DNA of 5,000 nucleotides from Candidatus Methanomethylophilaceae archaeon (GTDB lineage Archaea; Thermoplasmatota; Thermoplasmata; Methanomassiliicoccales; Methanomethylophilaceae), in contig JAFVET010000110.1 in NCBI GenBank assembly GCA_017475875.1, positions 1 to 5,000 on the forward strand, written 5' to 3'. Shown in pieces: positions 1 through 5,000 of the stretch (within the stretch, counting starts at the first letter, position 1; the number at the start of each line of letters is the position of its first letter). The notes under the pieces are model-generated. The model did no database searches. It saw only the letters and a list, made by a program, of their open reading frames with translations, and was not told where the DNA came from. The translations under genes and the position numbers were made by a program.

Positions 1-120
1 GATCTCGTTCGCGAATGCCCTGTCCCTGCTGGCCGCATCGTTGAACTCGGAATCGGTCCAGTCGGAATCCCCGAATTCTACAAGACGTTGCAATTGAGAA
101 TCGGTGAATCTTACACCCAT
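1..120 (-). CDS. pylS: Pyrrolysyl-tRNA synthetase, N-terminal 40 residues (class lacking PylSn); partial, runs off the left edge
   Basis: Class II aminoacyl-tRNA synthetase that charges tRNA-Pyl with pyrrolysine in the cytoplasm. Only the first 40 codons are visible, opening MGVRFTDSQLQRL and later reading EFNDAASRDRAF. From memory, this matches the start of the short PylRS proteins of Methanomassiliicoccales: the FTDxQ-Q-L, E-(F/Y)-G and DxAxRD elements line up without gaps, and it looks a little closer to the Methanogranum type than to M. alvus. In that class the polypeptide begins directly with this helix and the separate tRNA-binding PylSn domain is absent. The ATG (118-120) is preceded by an AGGTG ribosome-binding site (126-130) with 5-nt spacing. 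The gene lies 14 nt behind the pylT 3' end on the same strand, which independently supports the call. The catalytic core is outside the window, so activity cannot be judged. Confidence 0.9.
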   Translation of the reverse strand, partial: MGVRFTDSQLQRLVEFGDSDWTDSEFNDAASRDRAFANEI

Positions 121-125
121 CTGAA

Positions 126-130
126 CACCT
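126..130 (-). promoter_or_regulatory. Shine-Dalgarno site of pylS
   Basis: Reads AGGTG on the minus strand, 5 nt before the pylS ATG, within the 14-nt spacer after the tRNA. It matches the archaeal anti-SD (GGAGGTGA) core. It fixes the start codon and implies translation from a transcript that also carries pylT, unlike the two leaderless-looking genes elsewhere in the window. Confidence 0.75.
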
Positions 131-134
131 GTGA

Positions 135-206
135 TGGCGAAAGGCCGGGGAGTCGAACCCCGCAAGCTAGGTTTTAGAGACCCTGCCGGTCGCCGGACCG
201 CCCTCC
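135..206 (-). tRNA. pylT: tRNA-Pyl (CUA anticodon), Methanomassiliicoccales type
   Basis: Amber-decoding tRNA that inserts pyrrolysine at UAG codons. Folded by hand on the minus strand it has a 7-bp acceptor stem (GGAGGGC with GCCTTTC, two G-U pairs), discriminator G and an encoded CCA (135-137). The acceptor is followed directly, with no linker base at position 8, by a 4-bp D stem GGTC/GACC closed by the tiny loop CGGC. The anticodon loop is CTCTAAA, with CTA at 175-177. Its stem is GGGT/ACCT, then an A-A mismatch, then GC/GC. The variable loop is about 3 nt, and the T arm is CGGGG-TTCGACT-CCCCG. The missing linker base, mini D loop and interrupted anticodon stem are known traits of tRNA-Pyl in this order. 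The loop and D arm are nearly the same as the M. alvus sequence as I recall it. pylS follows after 14 nt. Confidence 0.95.
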
Positions 207-231
207 ATCACGCGCGTTATTAGAACATCGA

Positions 232-242
232 TATTAATAAAT
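232..242 (-). promoter_or_regulatory. Probable TATA box for the pylT-pylS transcript
   Basis: On the minus strand this reads ATTTATTAATA, an archaeal TATA-like element centred about 31 nt before the mature tRNA 5' end (206). A start 26 nt downstream of its centre would fall near 210-211, leaving a short 5' leader for RNase P to remove. A second AT-rich stretch (264-277, TTTAAATAATAC on the minus strand) lies further upstream and could be an alternative. This call rests on position and composition only. Confidence 0.6.
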
Positions 243-320
243 TGCGACTTTTATTTTTGAGCCAGTATTATTTAAACTTTATCTACTTTGGAATGTAATG
301 TATTTAAAGATGTTGTATAT

Positions 321-344
321 CCCATCCAACTCGTATTGGATGGG
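321..344 (-). terminator. Perfect 9-bp inverted repeat, likely 3' hairpin of the 176-aa gene
   Basis: CCCATCCAA (321-329) and TTGGATGGG (336-344) pair perfectly across a 6-nt loop. The hairpin begins 9 nt after the TGA stop at 354-356. Downstream on the minus strand comes ATATACAACATCTTTAAATA, which is AT-rich but has no immediate run of T, so it is not a textbook intrinsic terminator. It may end transcription, stabilise the mRNA 3' end, or bind a dimeric regulator in front of pylT. The position right after a stop codon favours a 3'-end role. Confidence 0.5.
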
Positions 345-353
345 AAATGTGTT

Positions 354-884
354 TCATTTCTTCTTTTTCTTTGGTTTTGAGGCGAGTATGTCGCAGAGTT
401 CGGCATAGAGGTCCTCGTCGGAGTAGATGGCCTCGCCGATCATCTGCACGATATCTTCGTTCTTGCGCAGAACCTTGACCATGCGCTTCGATTTCAAGGC
501 CTGGTAACCCACCACGTAGCAGATCTCGTCGAGGACCGCTTCGCAGTAATCCGTCCTGACCTGGTCGGCGTCGAGTTCGTTCTCCAGGGCGTCGGCGTCC
601 AGCGACGCCATGTACGCGTCGTAGTCCTTCGGACAGTCGAGTTCCTCCGCGTCGAGGTCGATCCCTTCTATGAGCGATTCGTCGTCCTTCATGTCGGCGA
701 GCACAGACAGATAGGAGTTCATGTCGGCGGTGAGATACTTGATCATCTCCTCCATGTCCGCCTTCCTTTCCGGTTTGCGCATGCGGTTGCGGCGTTTCTC
801 GTATTGGGCTATGTCCTTCTTCTTGCGGTCTATGGCCTTCTCGATGACCGAAATCGCCTCGTCCACAGTGTAGTCGTCGTCCAT
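354..884 (-). CDS. Charged 176-aa protein of unknown function with poly-lysine C-terminus
   Basis: I do not recognise a family. The predicted soluble protein begins MDDDYTVDEAISVIEKAI. Residues about 8-65 look like a long helical, possibly coiled-coil segment with a strongly basic patch (20-41: RKKK, KRRNRMRKPERK). Residues 64-121 are strongly acidic (repeated DAD/DLDAEE-type runs), and the chain ends in KPKKKKK (170-176). Four scattered cysteines (84, 114, 122, 164) form no metal-binding motif, and there is no signal peptide or membrane helix. The frame is open further upstream, but that part overlaps the MMPL gene. The ATG at 884 is chosen because a TATA box (TTTATAC, 907-913) sits 26 nt before it and no Shine-Dalgarno is present, which indicates a leaderless mRNA. 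It lies 29 nt behind the MMPL stop, so read-through from that operon is also possible. The basic helix and lysine tail might contact nucleic acid or the membrane surface; that is speculation. Confidence 0.8.
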   Translation of the reverse strand: MDDDYTVDEAISVIEKAIDRKKKDIAQYEKRRNRMRKPERKADMEEMIKYLTADMNSYLSVLADMKDDESLIEGIDLDAEELDCPKDYDAYMASLDADALENELDADQVRTDYCEAVLDEICYVVGYQALKSKRMVKVLRKNEDIVQMIGEAIYSDEDLYAELCDILASKPKKKKK

Positions 885-906
885 GAGAGGAAGAACGCTT
901 TCCTTA

Positions 907-913
907 GTATAAA
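907..913 (-). promoter_or_regulatory. TATA box of the 176-aa gene (leaderless promoter)
   Basis: Reads TTTATAC on the minus strand, within a longer GTAATTTATACT (906-917). Its centre is 26 nt upstream of the A of the ATG at 884, the usual archaeal TATA-to-start distance if transcription begins at the start codon itself. The box abuts the MMPL TAA stop (914-916), so the promoter is tucked into the end of the upstream gene. Confidence 0.65.
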
Positions 914-3448
914 TTACAAATCGACCTTTCTGTCGGATCCGGTGTCTTCCACGCCCAGTCCCTTCCTCCCAGGACCCACCCAGTTGTACCTTCCGAGGAG
1001 GAACATGACCGCTGGCACGATGTATGTGCGGACGACCAGCGCGTCGACGAGGATGGCGAAGCACAGCGCGAAACCGAACTGCGTGAGCATGTCCATCGAT
1101 GATATCATGAGCGTGCCGAAGGCCCCTCCCATGATCAGCCCGCATATGGTTATGACGGAACCGGTGCTCATGACCGCCGAGTGTATGGCCTCGGCGTTGG
1201 ACATGCCGCGGATGACGTTCTCCTTGATGCGGGTGGTTAGCAGGATGTCATAGTCCATCCCCAGTCCGAGACATATTACCAACAGTATCAGCGGCAGCAT
1301 CCACAGTATCTCTATCCCGAGAAGGACGGTGAACACCAGATGGGTGGCGGTCAGCGTCCAGGATATGCTCATGAGGATGGTCAGTATCGATCTGAACGGG
1401 ATTGTGTACGAACGCATCACCACGAAGAGCAACACGAGTATCAACAGGATTGCGAGGACCTCGATCTTCCCGAACTCGTCTCCGACTGAGACCGACACCT
1501 CGTACATGATGGCGGGAGACCCGGTGACCCATTTGCCCCCGACCTTATCTGCGTTTTCGCTCACGTATGCTTTCATCAACCCGTCGGCGTCACCTATGCT
1601 CTTCATGGACCTGGCCGACATGGCGGCATCGACCGTGGTGTACGTGATGTTGACGAACTCGATTCCGGACCCGCCGTGTATGAAGCTTCCACCCACCGAT
1701 CCTGATCCGATGTTGACCATGTAATCCACTATCGGGGCGTAAACGGTACTCTGGTCGACGATTACCGAAGAAGGGACGGGGAGGCTGGAGAGCAGCCCTT
1801 CGAGCACGATCCTGACGTACCCGCTCTGCTCCGAGGTTATGTGTTCGATGACCGTGGCGGGGTCCGAGGTACCCGTGGCCGCTTTCGCGTTTTCCACGGC
1901 GTCCGCCCAGCTGAACGGCCCGTTGACGTAGGCTACGTTCCCGTCTGCCGAGATATCGGACATCAGGTCCCATATCCCTTCCAGGGTCCCCCGGTCCGTC
2001 CAGACGAGCGTGCCGTAGCCGCTGAACGGATCTTTGCCTACCGTCGCCACTGGGGACGCGTATTCGACGACCAGGTTGTTGGGCATGAACATCCCGCTGT
2101 CGGCGTATTCGGTTATGTAATCCATGCCCTCGCCGGATTCCCCGGTCTGCATGGCGCTGACCATGTCGTAGCTCTGTTCGGATGTCAAAGCGACGTATGC
2201 GGCCGGCAGGGACACGATGACCGCTGCGATGACTATGACTTTGGCATACTTCCTGGATACCAGGGAGGACTTCTCGAAGTACCTGGTCCCGAACCGGGAA
2301 CAGGCGCCGTACCATCCCCTGGTCGCTTTGCCACCTTCTTCGAACTCCCTCATCCGGGTGGGCCAGAATATCCTGTCGCCGGTGATGTTGAGTACCGACG
2401 GCATGAGCGTGAGGGCGGCCAGGAGGGCCAATACTATGCCGATCGCCAGGGAGATGCCCATTGTGGAGATCATGCTGAAAGAACAGATTCCGAGGACCCC
2501 GACCCCGATGATCACGGATGCTCCGGAGGTCGCGATGGATTCGCCCGCCCAGACGATGGCTTCGCGCAACGCCTGTTCGTGATCGCCGCTCTCGCGGAAC
2601 TTCTCGCGGTAACGTGCGGTGATGAAGATGCAGTAGTCGCATCCGGCGCCCATCATCGAGACCAGGAGTATGACCTCGGTGATGAAGAATATGTTAAGGT
2701 ACTGTCCGATTATGAATATCAGTCCGAGCGTTATCGCGAAGGCGAAACCGATCGCCACCGGAGGGGTGGCGGAAGTCACGAAGGATCTGAAGAAGAGCCC
2801 CACCAGAACGAGAATCGTGAGGACCGTGAACGGGTCTATGCGGGCGAGGTCTTCGAGTGCACCCTGCGAGGTGTCGTAACCGATCGCAGGGGACCCGGTC
2901 AGGACGGGATCGAGGGAGGAAGCGGCGGGATTGATCGCTTTGAAGCGTTCGAACATCCCTCCGATGAACTCCCTCAGGTTCCCGGTGTCGTCGGACAGCG
3001 ACACATGTGGGTTCCCCGAATAGAGGACGGCCGCCAATGCGATGCCGGAACCGTCTTCGGCGGTGTTCTCGGCCATGTTCATGAACCCGTGGCCGCCGTA
3101 TCCGAGGAGGGGCCTCCCCTCGGCGTCCAGGTACATCCTGTGGTACATGTCCAGGAACGAGATGAACTGCTCGGCCAGGTCGCGGCCGCGCTCGTCCTCG
3201 AAATGAACCACGAGCACCTGGATCGAGCTCACGTCGACGGCGGACGTGGGGAAGTCGGTCCCCATCACGACCAGGCCCTGAAGGGCCTCGGAGTCCTCGT
3301 CAAGCATGCTGCCGGTGTCGTACCGCATCACCTCGCCGGAACGGAGTGCAAGCGGGACAGAGACCAGGAGGGCGATGATCCAGATGGCGATGATGACCTT
3401 GGAATGGCGGAGTATGACGTCGGCGACCTTGTCGAGCAACACCGCCAT
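914..3448 (-). CDS. MMPL/RND-superfamily membrane transporter (HAE3-like), 844 aa
   Basis: Probable ion-gradient-driven exporter of lipids or other hydrophobic compounds in the cytoplasmic membrane. It has the two-fold RND layout. TM1 (about 17-35) is followed by an outside domain (36-206) and TM2-6 (about 207-224, 231-250, 253-273, 307-326, 332-352). TM7 (402-421) is followed by a second outside domain (422-659) and TM8-12 (about 662-680, 688-710, 715-736, 763-783, 795-818). TM4 carries GAGCDYCIF (D271-Y272) and TM10 carries GLGMDYDIL (D732-Y733), the Asp-Tyr pairs used for proton coupling in MmpL-type proteins. TGSPAI occurs in both outside domains (184-189, 642-647). The ATG lies 11 nt after the Sel1-protein stop, implying an operon. 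A GGTGG just before it is too close for good spacing, and GTG at codon 3 (3440-3442) would be better spaced, so the start may shift by two codons. Substrate unknown; SecDF-like function is unlikely from length and layout. Confidence 0.92.
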   Translation of the reverse strand: MAVLLDKVADVILRHSKVIIAIWIIALLVSVPLALRSGEVMRYDTGSMLDEDSEALQGLVVMGTDFPTSAVDVSSIQVLVVHFEDERGRDLAEQFISFLDMYHRMYLDAEGRPLLGYGGHGFMNMAENTAEDGSGIALAAVLYSGNPHVSLSDDTGNLREFIGGMFERFKAINPAASSLDPVLTGSPAIGYDTSQGALEDLARIDPFTVLTILVLVGLFFRSFVTSATPPVAIGFAFAITLGLIFIIGQYLNIFFITEVILLVSMMGAGCDYCIFITARYREKFRESGDHEQALREAIVWAGESIATSGASVIIGVGVLGICSFSMISTMGISLAIGIVLALLAALTLMPSVLNITGDRIFWPTRMREFEEGGKATRGWYGACSRFGTRYFEKSSLVSRKYAKVIVIAAVIVSLPAAYVALTSEQSYDMVSAMQTGESGEGMDYITEYADSGMFMPNNLVVEYASPVATVGKDPFSGYGTLVWTDRGTLEGIWDLMSDISADGNVAYVNGPFSWADAVENAKAATGTSDPATVIEHITSEQSGYVRIVLEGLLSSLPVPSSVIVDQSTVYAPIVDYMVNIGSGSVGGSFIHGGSGIEFVNITYTTVDAAMSARSMKSIGDADGLMKAYVSENADKVGGKWVTGSPAIMYEVSVSVGDEFGKIEVLAILLILVLLFVVMRSYTIPFRSILTILMSISWTLTATHLVFTVLLGIEILWMLPLILLVICLGLGMDYDILLTTRIKENVIRGMSNAEAIHSAVMSTGSVITICGLIMGGAFGTLMISSMDMLTQFGFALCFAILVDALVVRTYIVPAVMFLLGRYNWVGPGRKGLGVEDTGSDRKVDL

Positions 3449-3459
3449 CCCACCGGACG

Positions 3460-4116
3460 TCAGTATTTCTTGTCGTGGGGTACCAGTTCGATCTTGGCGC
3501 CACAGAATGGACCGCACTCCAGGACGGCGTCCATGCCGTCCTTGTCCTCCCCGAGCAGTGCCGGGCCCGTCCTCGAATCGATGAAAACTATGTCCTGCGC
3601 TAGAAGCTTGTCCAGCATCTTCTTGCAACAGGCGGCCTCCACGTCCACGTCGGAGATCTGCAGTTTGAGAAGCGGCCTAGCCCTCAGGTTGCGGTTCCTC
3701 TGTTCCGTCAGGACCTTGTCGACCCTGTCGGCGTCCATGTCGGCGTTGGGATATCCGAGCTCCGCGGCGTACGCCAGGTAGCGGACGGCCTTCTGGAGGT
3801 CCTTCGGGACGCCCTCCCCGGTTTCGTAGAGGAGTCCGAGGTGGTACAGCGCGCTGGGATCCAACTTGTCCGCTACGATCTCGAGGAGCTCGACTCCCTT
3901 GGCGACGTCCTTGTCCGTACCCTCGCCGGAGATGTAGCATAGTCCGAGTTCCCTTGCCGCAGGCAGGTATCCGGCACCGGAGGAACGGGCGAACCAGTAG
4001 AACGCCTTCACCTTGTCCTTCTCGATGTCCGTACCGTAAAGGTAGGCCAGACCGAGCTGGTATTGGACCTGTGCATCGCCGCTCTCCGCCTTCGCGAACG
4101 TATCCTCGGAAACCAT
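3460..4116 (-). CDS. Sel1-repeat (TPR-like) protein with cysteine-containing C-terminal domain, 218 aa
   Basis: Three Sel1-like repeats form an alpha-alpha solenoid, a protein-interaction scaffold: about 10-46 (AQVQYQLGLAYLYGTDIEKD), 47-83 (PAARELGLCYISGEG) and 86-122 (SALYHLGLLYETGEGVPKD). Each shows the A-x-LG-x-x-Y-x-x-G-x-G-V-x-x-D pattern and a downstream AF/W-A helix. Residues 130-218 are a separate domain that I do not recognise, with a CC pair (163-164) and CGPFC (201-205). No signal peptide or membrane helix is seen, so it is probably cytoplasmic. The ATG at 4116 has no Shine-Dalgarno but has a TATA-like box about 26 nt upstream, fitting a leaderless mRNA. The MMPL transporter follows after 11 nt, so the protein may assist or regulate that transporter. 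That link is inferred from gene order only. Confidence 0.88.
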   Translation of the reverse strand: MVSEDTFAKAESGDAQVQYQLGLAYLYGTDIEKDKVKAFYWFARSSGAGYLPAARELGLCYISGEGTDKDVAKGVELLEIVADKLDPSALYHLGLLYETGEGVPKDLQKAVRYLAYAAELGYPNADMDADRVDKVLTEQRNRNLRARPLLKLQISDVDVEAACCKKMLDKLLAQDIVFIDSRTGPALLGEDKDGMDAVLECGPFCGAKIELVPHDKKY

Positions 4117-4140
4117 TGTATCGGATGGATATCGCCTAAC

Positions 4141-4150
4141 TGATTTATGA
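4141..4150 (-). promoter_or_regulatory. TATA-like box for the Sel1-MMPL operon
   Basis: Reads TCATAAATCA on the minus strand, with the ATAAAT core about 26-30 nt before the ATG at 4116. The sequence between box and ATG (ending CCGATACA) has no Shine-Dalgarno core, which fits a start at or next to the ATG. The match is weaker than the TATA box of the 176-aa gene. Confidence 0.5.
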
Positions 4151-4157
4151 TAATGAT

Positions 4158-4179
4158 GGTGGCCGGGAATCCGACCACC
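4158..4179 (-). terminator. Hairpin downstream of the ABC ATPase gene
   Basis: On the minus strand GGTGGTCGG (4171-4179) pairs with CCGGCCACC (4158-4166) over a 4-nt ATTC loop. This gives nine pairs including one G-U that forms only in minus-strand RNA, consistent with a hairpin in the ABC gene transcript. It starts 16 nt after the TGA stop and is followed by AT-rich ATCATTATCATAAATC, which is also the next promoter. It probably separates the two units; there is no strong T run. Confidence 0.5.
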
Positions 4180-4195
4180 CTCCAGGTAATCGGTT

Positions 4196-5000
4196 TCACT
4201 CCACTGGACCCATGTCCGTGGGTATGTAGGCCTCGTCGAAGCAGTCGTTGAGGATGATGTGGGGGCGGCCGGCGACCTGTATTATGTCGGCGTCCACGCC
4301 GTAGACCACCTTCAGGTTCTCCTTGGTGAGGACCTCTTCGGGAGTCCCGTCGGCGTAGACACCGCCGCCGGAGAGCATTATGATCCTGTCGGCGTACTTC
4401 GCGGTGATGTTTATGTCGTGGCTGATCATGATGACCAGCATCCCCTTGGCCTTAGGGAGGAGGCTCAGGGTCTTCGTGACGTCGATCTGGTGCTTGATGT
4501 CCAGGTTCGACGTGGGTTCGTCCAGAAGCACGATGCGCGGGGTGCGCACCAAACCCCTGGCGAGCATGACCTTCTGGTGCTGACCCGCCGAGAGCTCGTT
4601 GAAGTTACGCATCGCGAGATGCTCGATCTTCATCATGCGCAGGGTCTCGTTGACTCTCCTGAGGTCGTCGTCGCTCGTACCGAACTTGAAATCGTTCTGG
4701 AGTCCGACCATGATCGTGTCGACCACGGTGAGCGGGAACGAGTCCTCGCTGGATGCGGGCACGTAGCCCATGTGGGACGCGAGCTGCTTGAGTTTCATGT
4801 CCTTGGTGTCGTGTCCCTCTATCATGATCGTCCCTTCCGTGAACTTCAGGATACGGTTCATGCAGTGGATAAGGGTCGACTTACCGACACCGTTGGGACC
4901 CATGATGCAGACGAACTCCGGTTTGTCGAGGACGACGTTTATGTCCTTGAGGACGGGTCTCGAAGGGTCGTATCCGAAGTCGAGGTCTATGACCTCGGCA
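4196..5000 (-). CDS. ABC transporter ATPase, FecE/BtuD type (iron-chelate or corrinoid import); 5' end beyond the window
   Basis: Nucleotide-binding subunit of a type II ABC importer, acting on the cytoplasmic face with a FecCD/BtuC-like permease. Codons run in frame to the right edge with no stop, so 267 residues are seen and only a short N-terminus is missing. In this partial numbering: an A-loop region FGYDPSRPVLKDI, Walker A GPNGVGKST (34-42), signature LSAGQ (136-140, a common LSGGQ variant), Walker B IVLLDEPTSNLD with D160 and E161, and the switch histidine in MISHD (H194). The tail VVYGVDADIIQVAGRPHIIL is typical of siderophore/haem/B12 ATPases. At the Q-loop the usual YVPQ reads YVPA (A82, codon 4754-4756). 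A permease and a binding protein are expected beyond base 5000. The substrate cannot be set from this subunit. Corrinoid would suit a methyltransferase-dependent methanogen, but iron is equally possible. Confidence 0.92.
   Translation of the reverse strand, partial: AEVIDLDFGYDPSRPVLKDINVVLDKPEFVCIMGPNGVGKSTLIHCMNRILKFTEGTIMIEGHDTKDMKLKQLASHMGYVPASSEDSFPLTVVDTIMVGLQNDFKFGTSDDDLRRVNETLRMMKIEHLAMRNFNELSAGQHQKVMLARGLVRTPRIVLLDEPTSNLDIKHQIDVTKTLSLLPKAKGMLVIMISHDINITAKYADRIIMLSGGGVYADGTPEEVLTKENLKVVYGVDADIIQVAGRPHIILNDCFDEAYIPTDMGPVE

Larger units (their letters stand above)
207..353. other. AT-rich intergenic region between pylT and the 176-aa gene
   Basis: About 147 bp, much richer in A and T than the flanking genes. 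It holds the pylT TATA-like box (232-242), another TATA-like stretch (264-277), a TATTTAAA element (301-308) and a perfect inverted repeat (321-344). I see no reading frame with credible coding character on either strand, and no further tRNA. It separates the pyrrolysine unit from the upstream gene. Confidence 0.7.

Noticed and set aside
135..206. Possibility of a generic amber suppressor or a degenerate tRNA-Leu/Ser
   Set aside because: The variable loop is too short for tRNA-Leu/Ser. The D arm, anticodon loop CTCTAAA and missing linker base match tRNA-Pyl, and pylS is adjacent.
885..1145. Upstream extension of the 176-aa protein frame
   Set aside because: The extra 87 residues overlap the MMPL coding sequence and are Arg/His-rich shadow sequence. 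The TATA box supports the ATG at 884.
804..1253. 149-codon plus-strand frame, and similar short plus-strand frames at 1329-1724, 2217-2582 and 2670-2879
   Set aside because: All are antisense to well-supported genes, have no promoter or ribosome-binding context, and show no recognisable motif.
1590..2642. 350-codon minus-strand frame inside the MMPL gene
   Set aside because: It is an out-of-frame shadow with an Arg/His/Gly-rich translation. The MMPL frame shows conserved helices and Asp-Tyr motifs across the same DNA.
3449..3628. 60-residue N-terminal extension of the MMPL protein
   Set aside because: It overlaps the Sel1-protein C-terminus in another frame and has no membrane or signal character. 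The ATG at 3448 precedes a proper TM1.
1841..3781. Long open frame of 646 codons on the plus strand
   Set aside because: It lies antisense to the MMPL gene. Its translation is rich in G, R, D and H with no domain or membrane pattern, as expected for a shadow frame in GC-rich DNA.
1..5000. CRISPR array, insertion sequence, integrase or attachment site
   Set aside because: I saw no regularly spaced repeats, transposase-like reading frame, terminal inverted repeats or tRNA-end duplication in the window.

Overview
The window most likely comes from a methanogenic archaeon of the order Methanomassiliicoccales, probably a host-associated Methanomethylophilaceae-type lineage (Methanomethylophilus / Methanogranum relatives). 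The strongest evidence is at the left end. A 72-nt pyrrolysine tRNA gene (anticodon CUA) has the aberrant fold known from this order, and 14 nt behind it starts a pyrrolysyl-tRNA synthetase reading frame of the type that lacks the N-terminal PylSn domain. Coding DNA is GC-rich, the gaps are AT-rich, and archaeal TATA-like boxes lie about 26 nt before two start codons that have no Shine-Dalgarno sequence.

Every gene supported here is on the minus strand, so transcription runs from right to left. From right to left: (i) 5000-4196, an ABC transporter ATPase of the FecE/BtuD type, cut by the window edge, followed by a hairpin (4158-4179). (ii) 4116-3460, a Sel1-repeat protein behind a probable leaderless promoter. 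(iii) 3448-914, a large 12-helix MMPL/RND-type membrane transporter starting 11 nt after the Sel1 stop, so the two form a likely operon. (iv) 884-354, a small charged protein of unknown function; its TATA box overlaps the MMPL stop codon. It is followed by a perfect hairpin (321-344). (v) An AT-rich gap of about 145 bp (207-353) with a TATA-like box for the next unit. (vi) 206-135, pylT, and 120 to beyond base 1, pylS, apparently co-transcribed.

Functionally the window joins three unrelated blocks: the end of a metal-chelate or corrinoid uptake locus, a Sel1/MMPL envelope-transport pair with a small unknown neighbour, and the start of a pyrrolysine cassette. Pyrrolysine is used by the methylamine methyltransferases on which these methanogens depend, so a pylB/pylC/pylD set is expected beyond the left edge. 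None of the four stop codons visible here is TAG, as expected where UAG is read as pyrrolysine, although four is a small sample.
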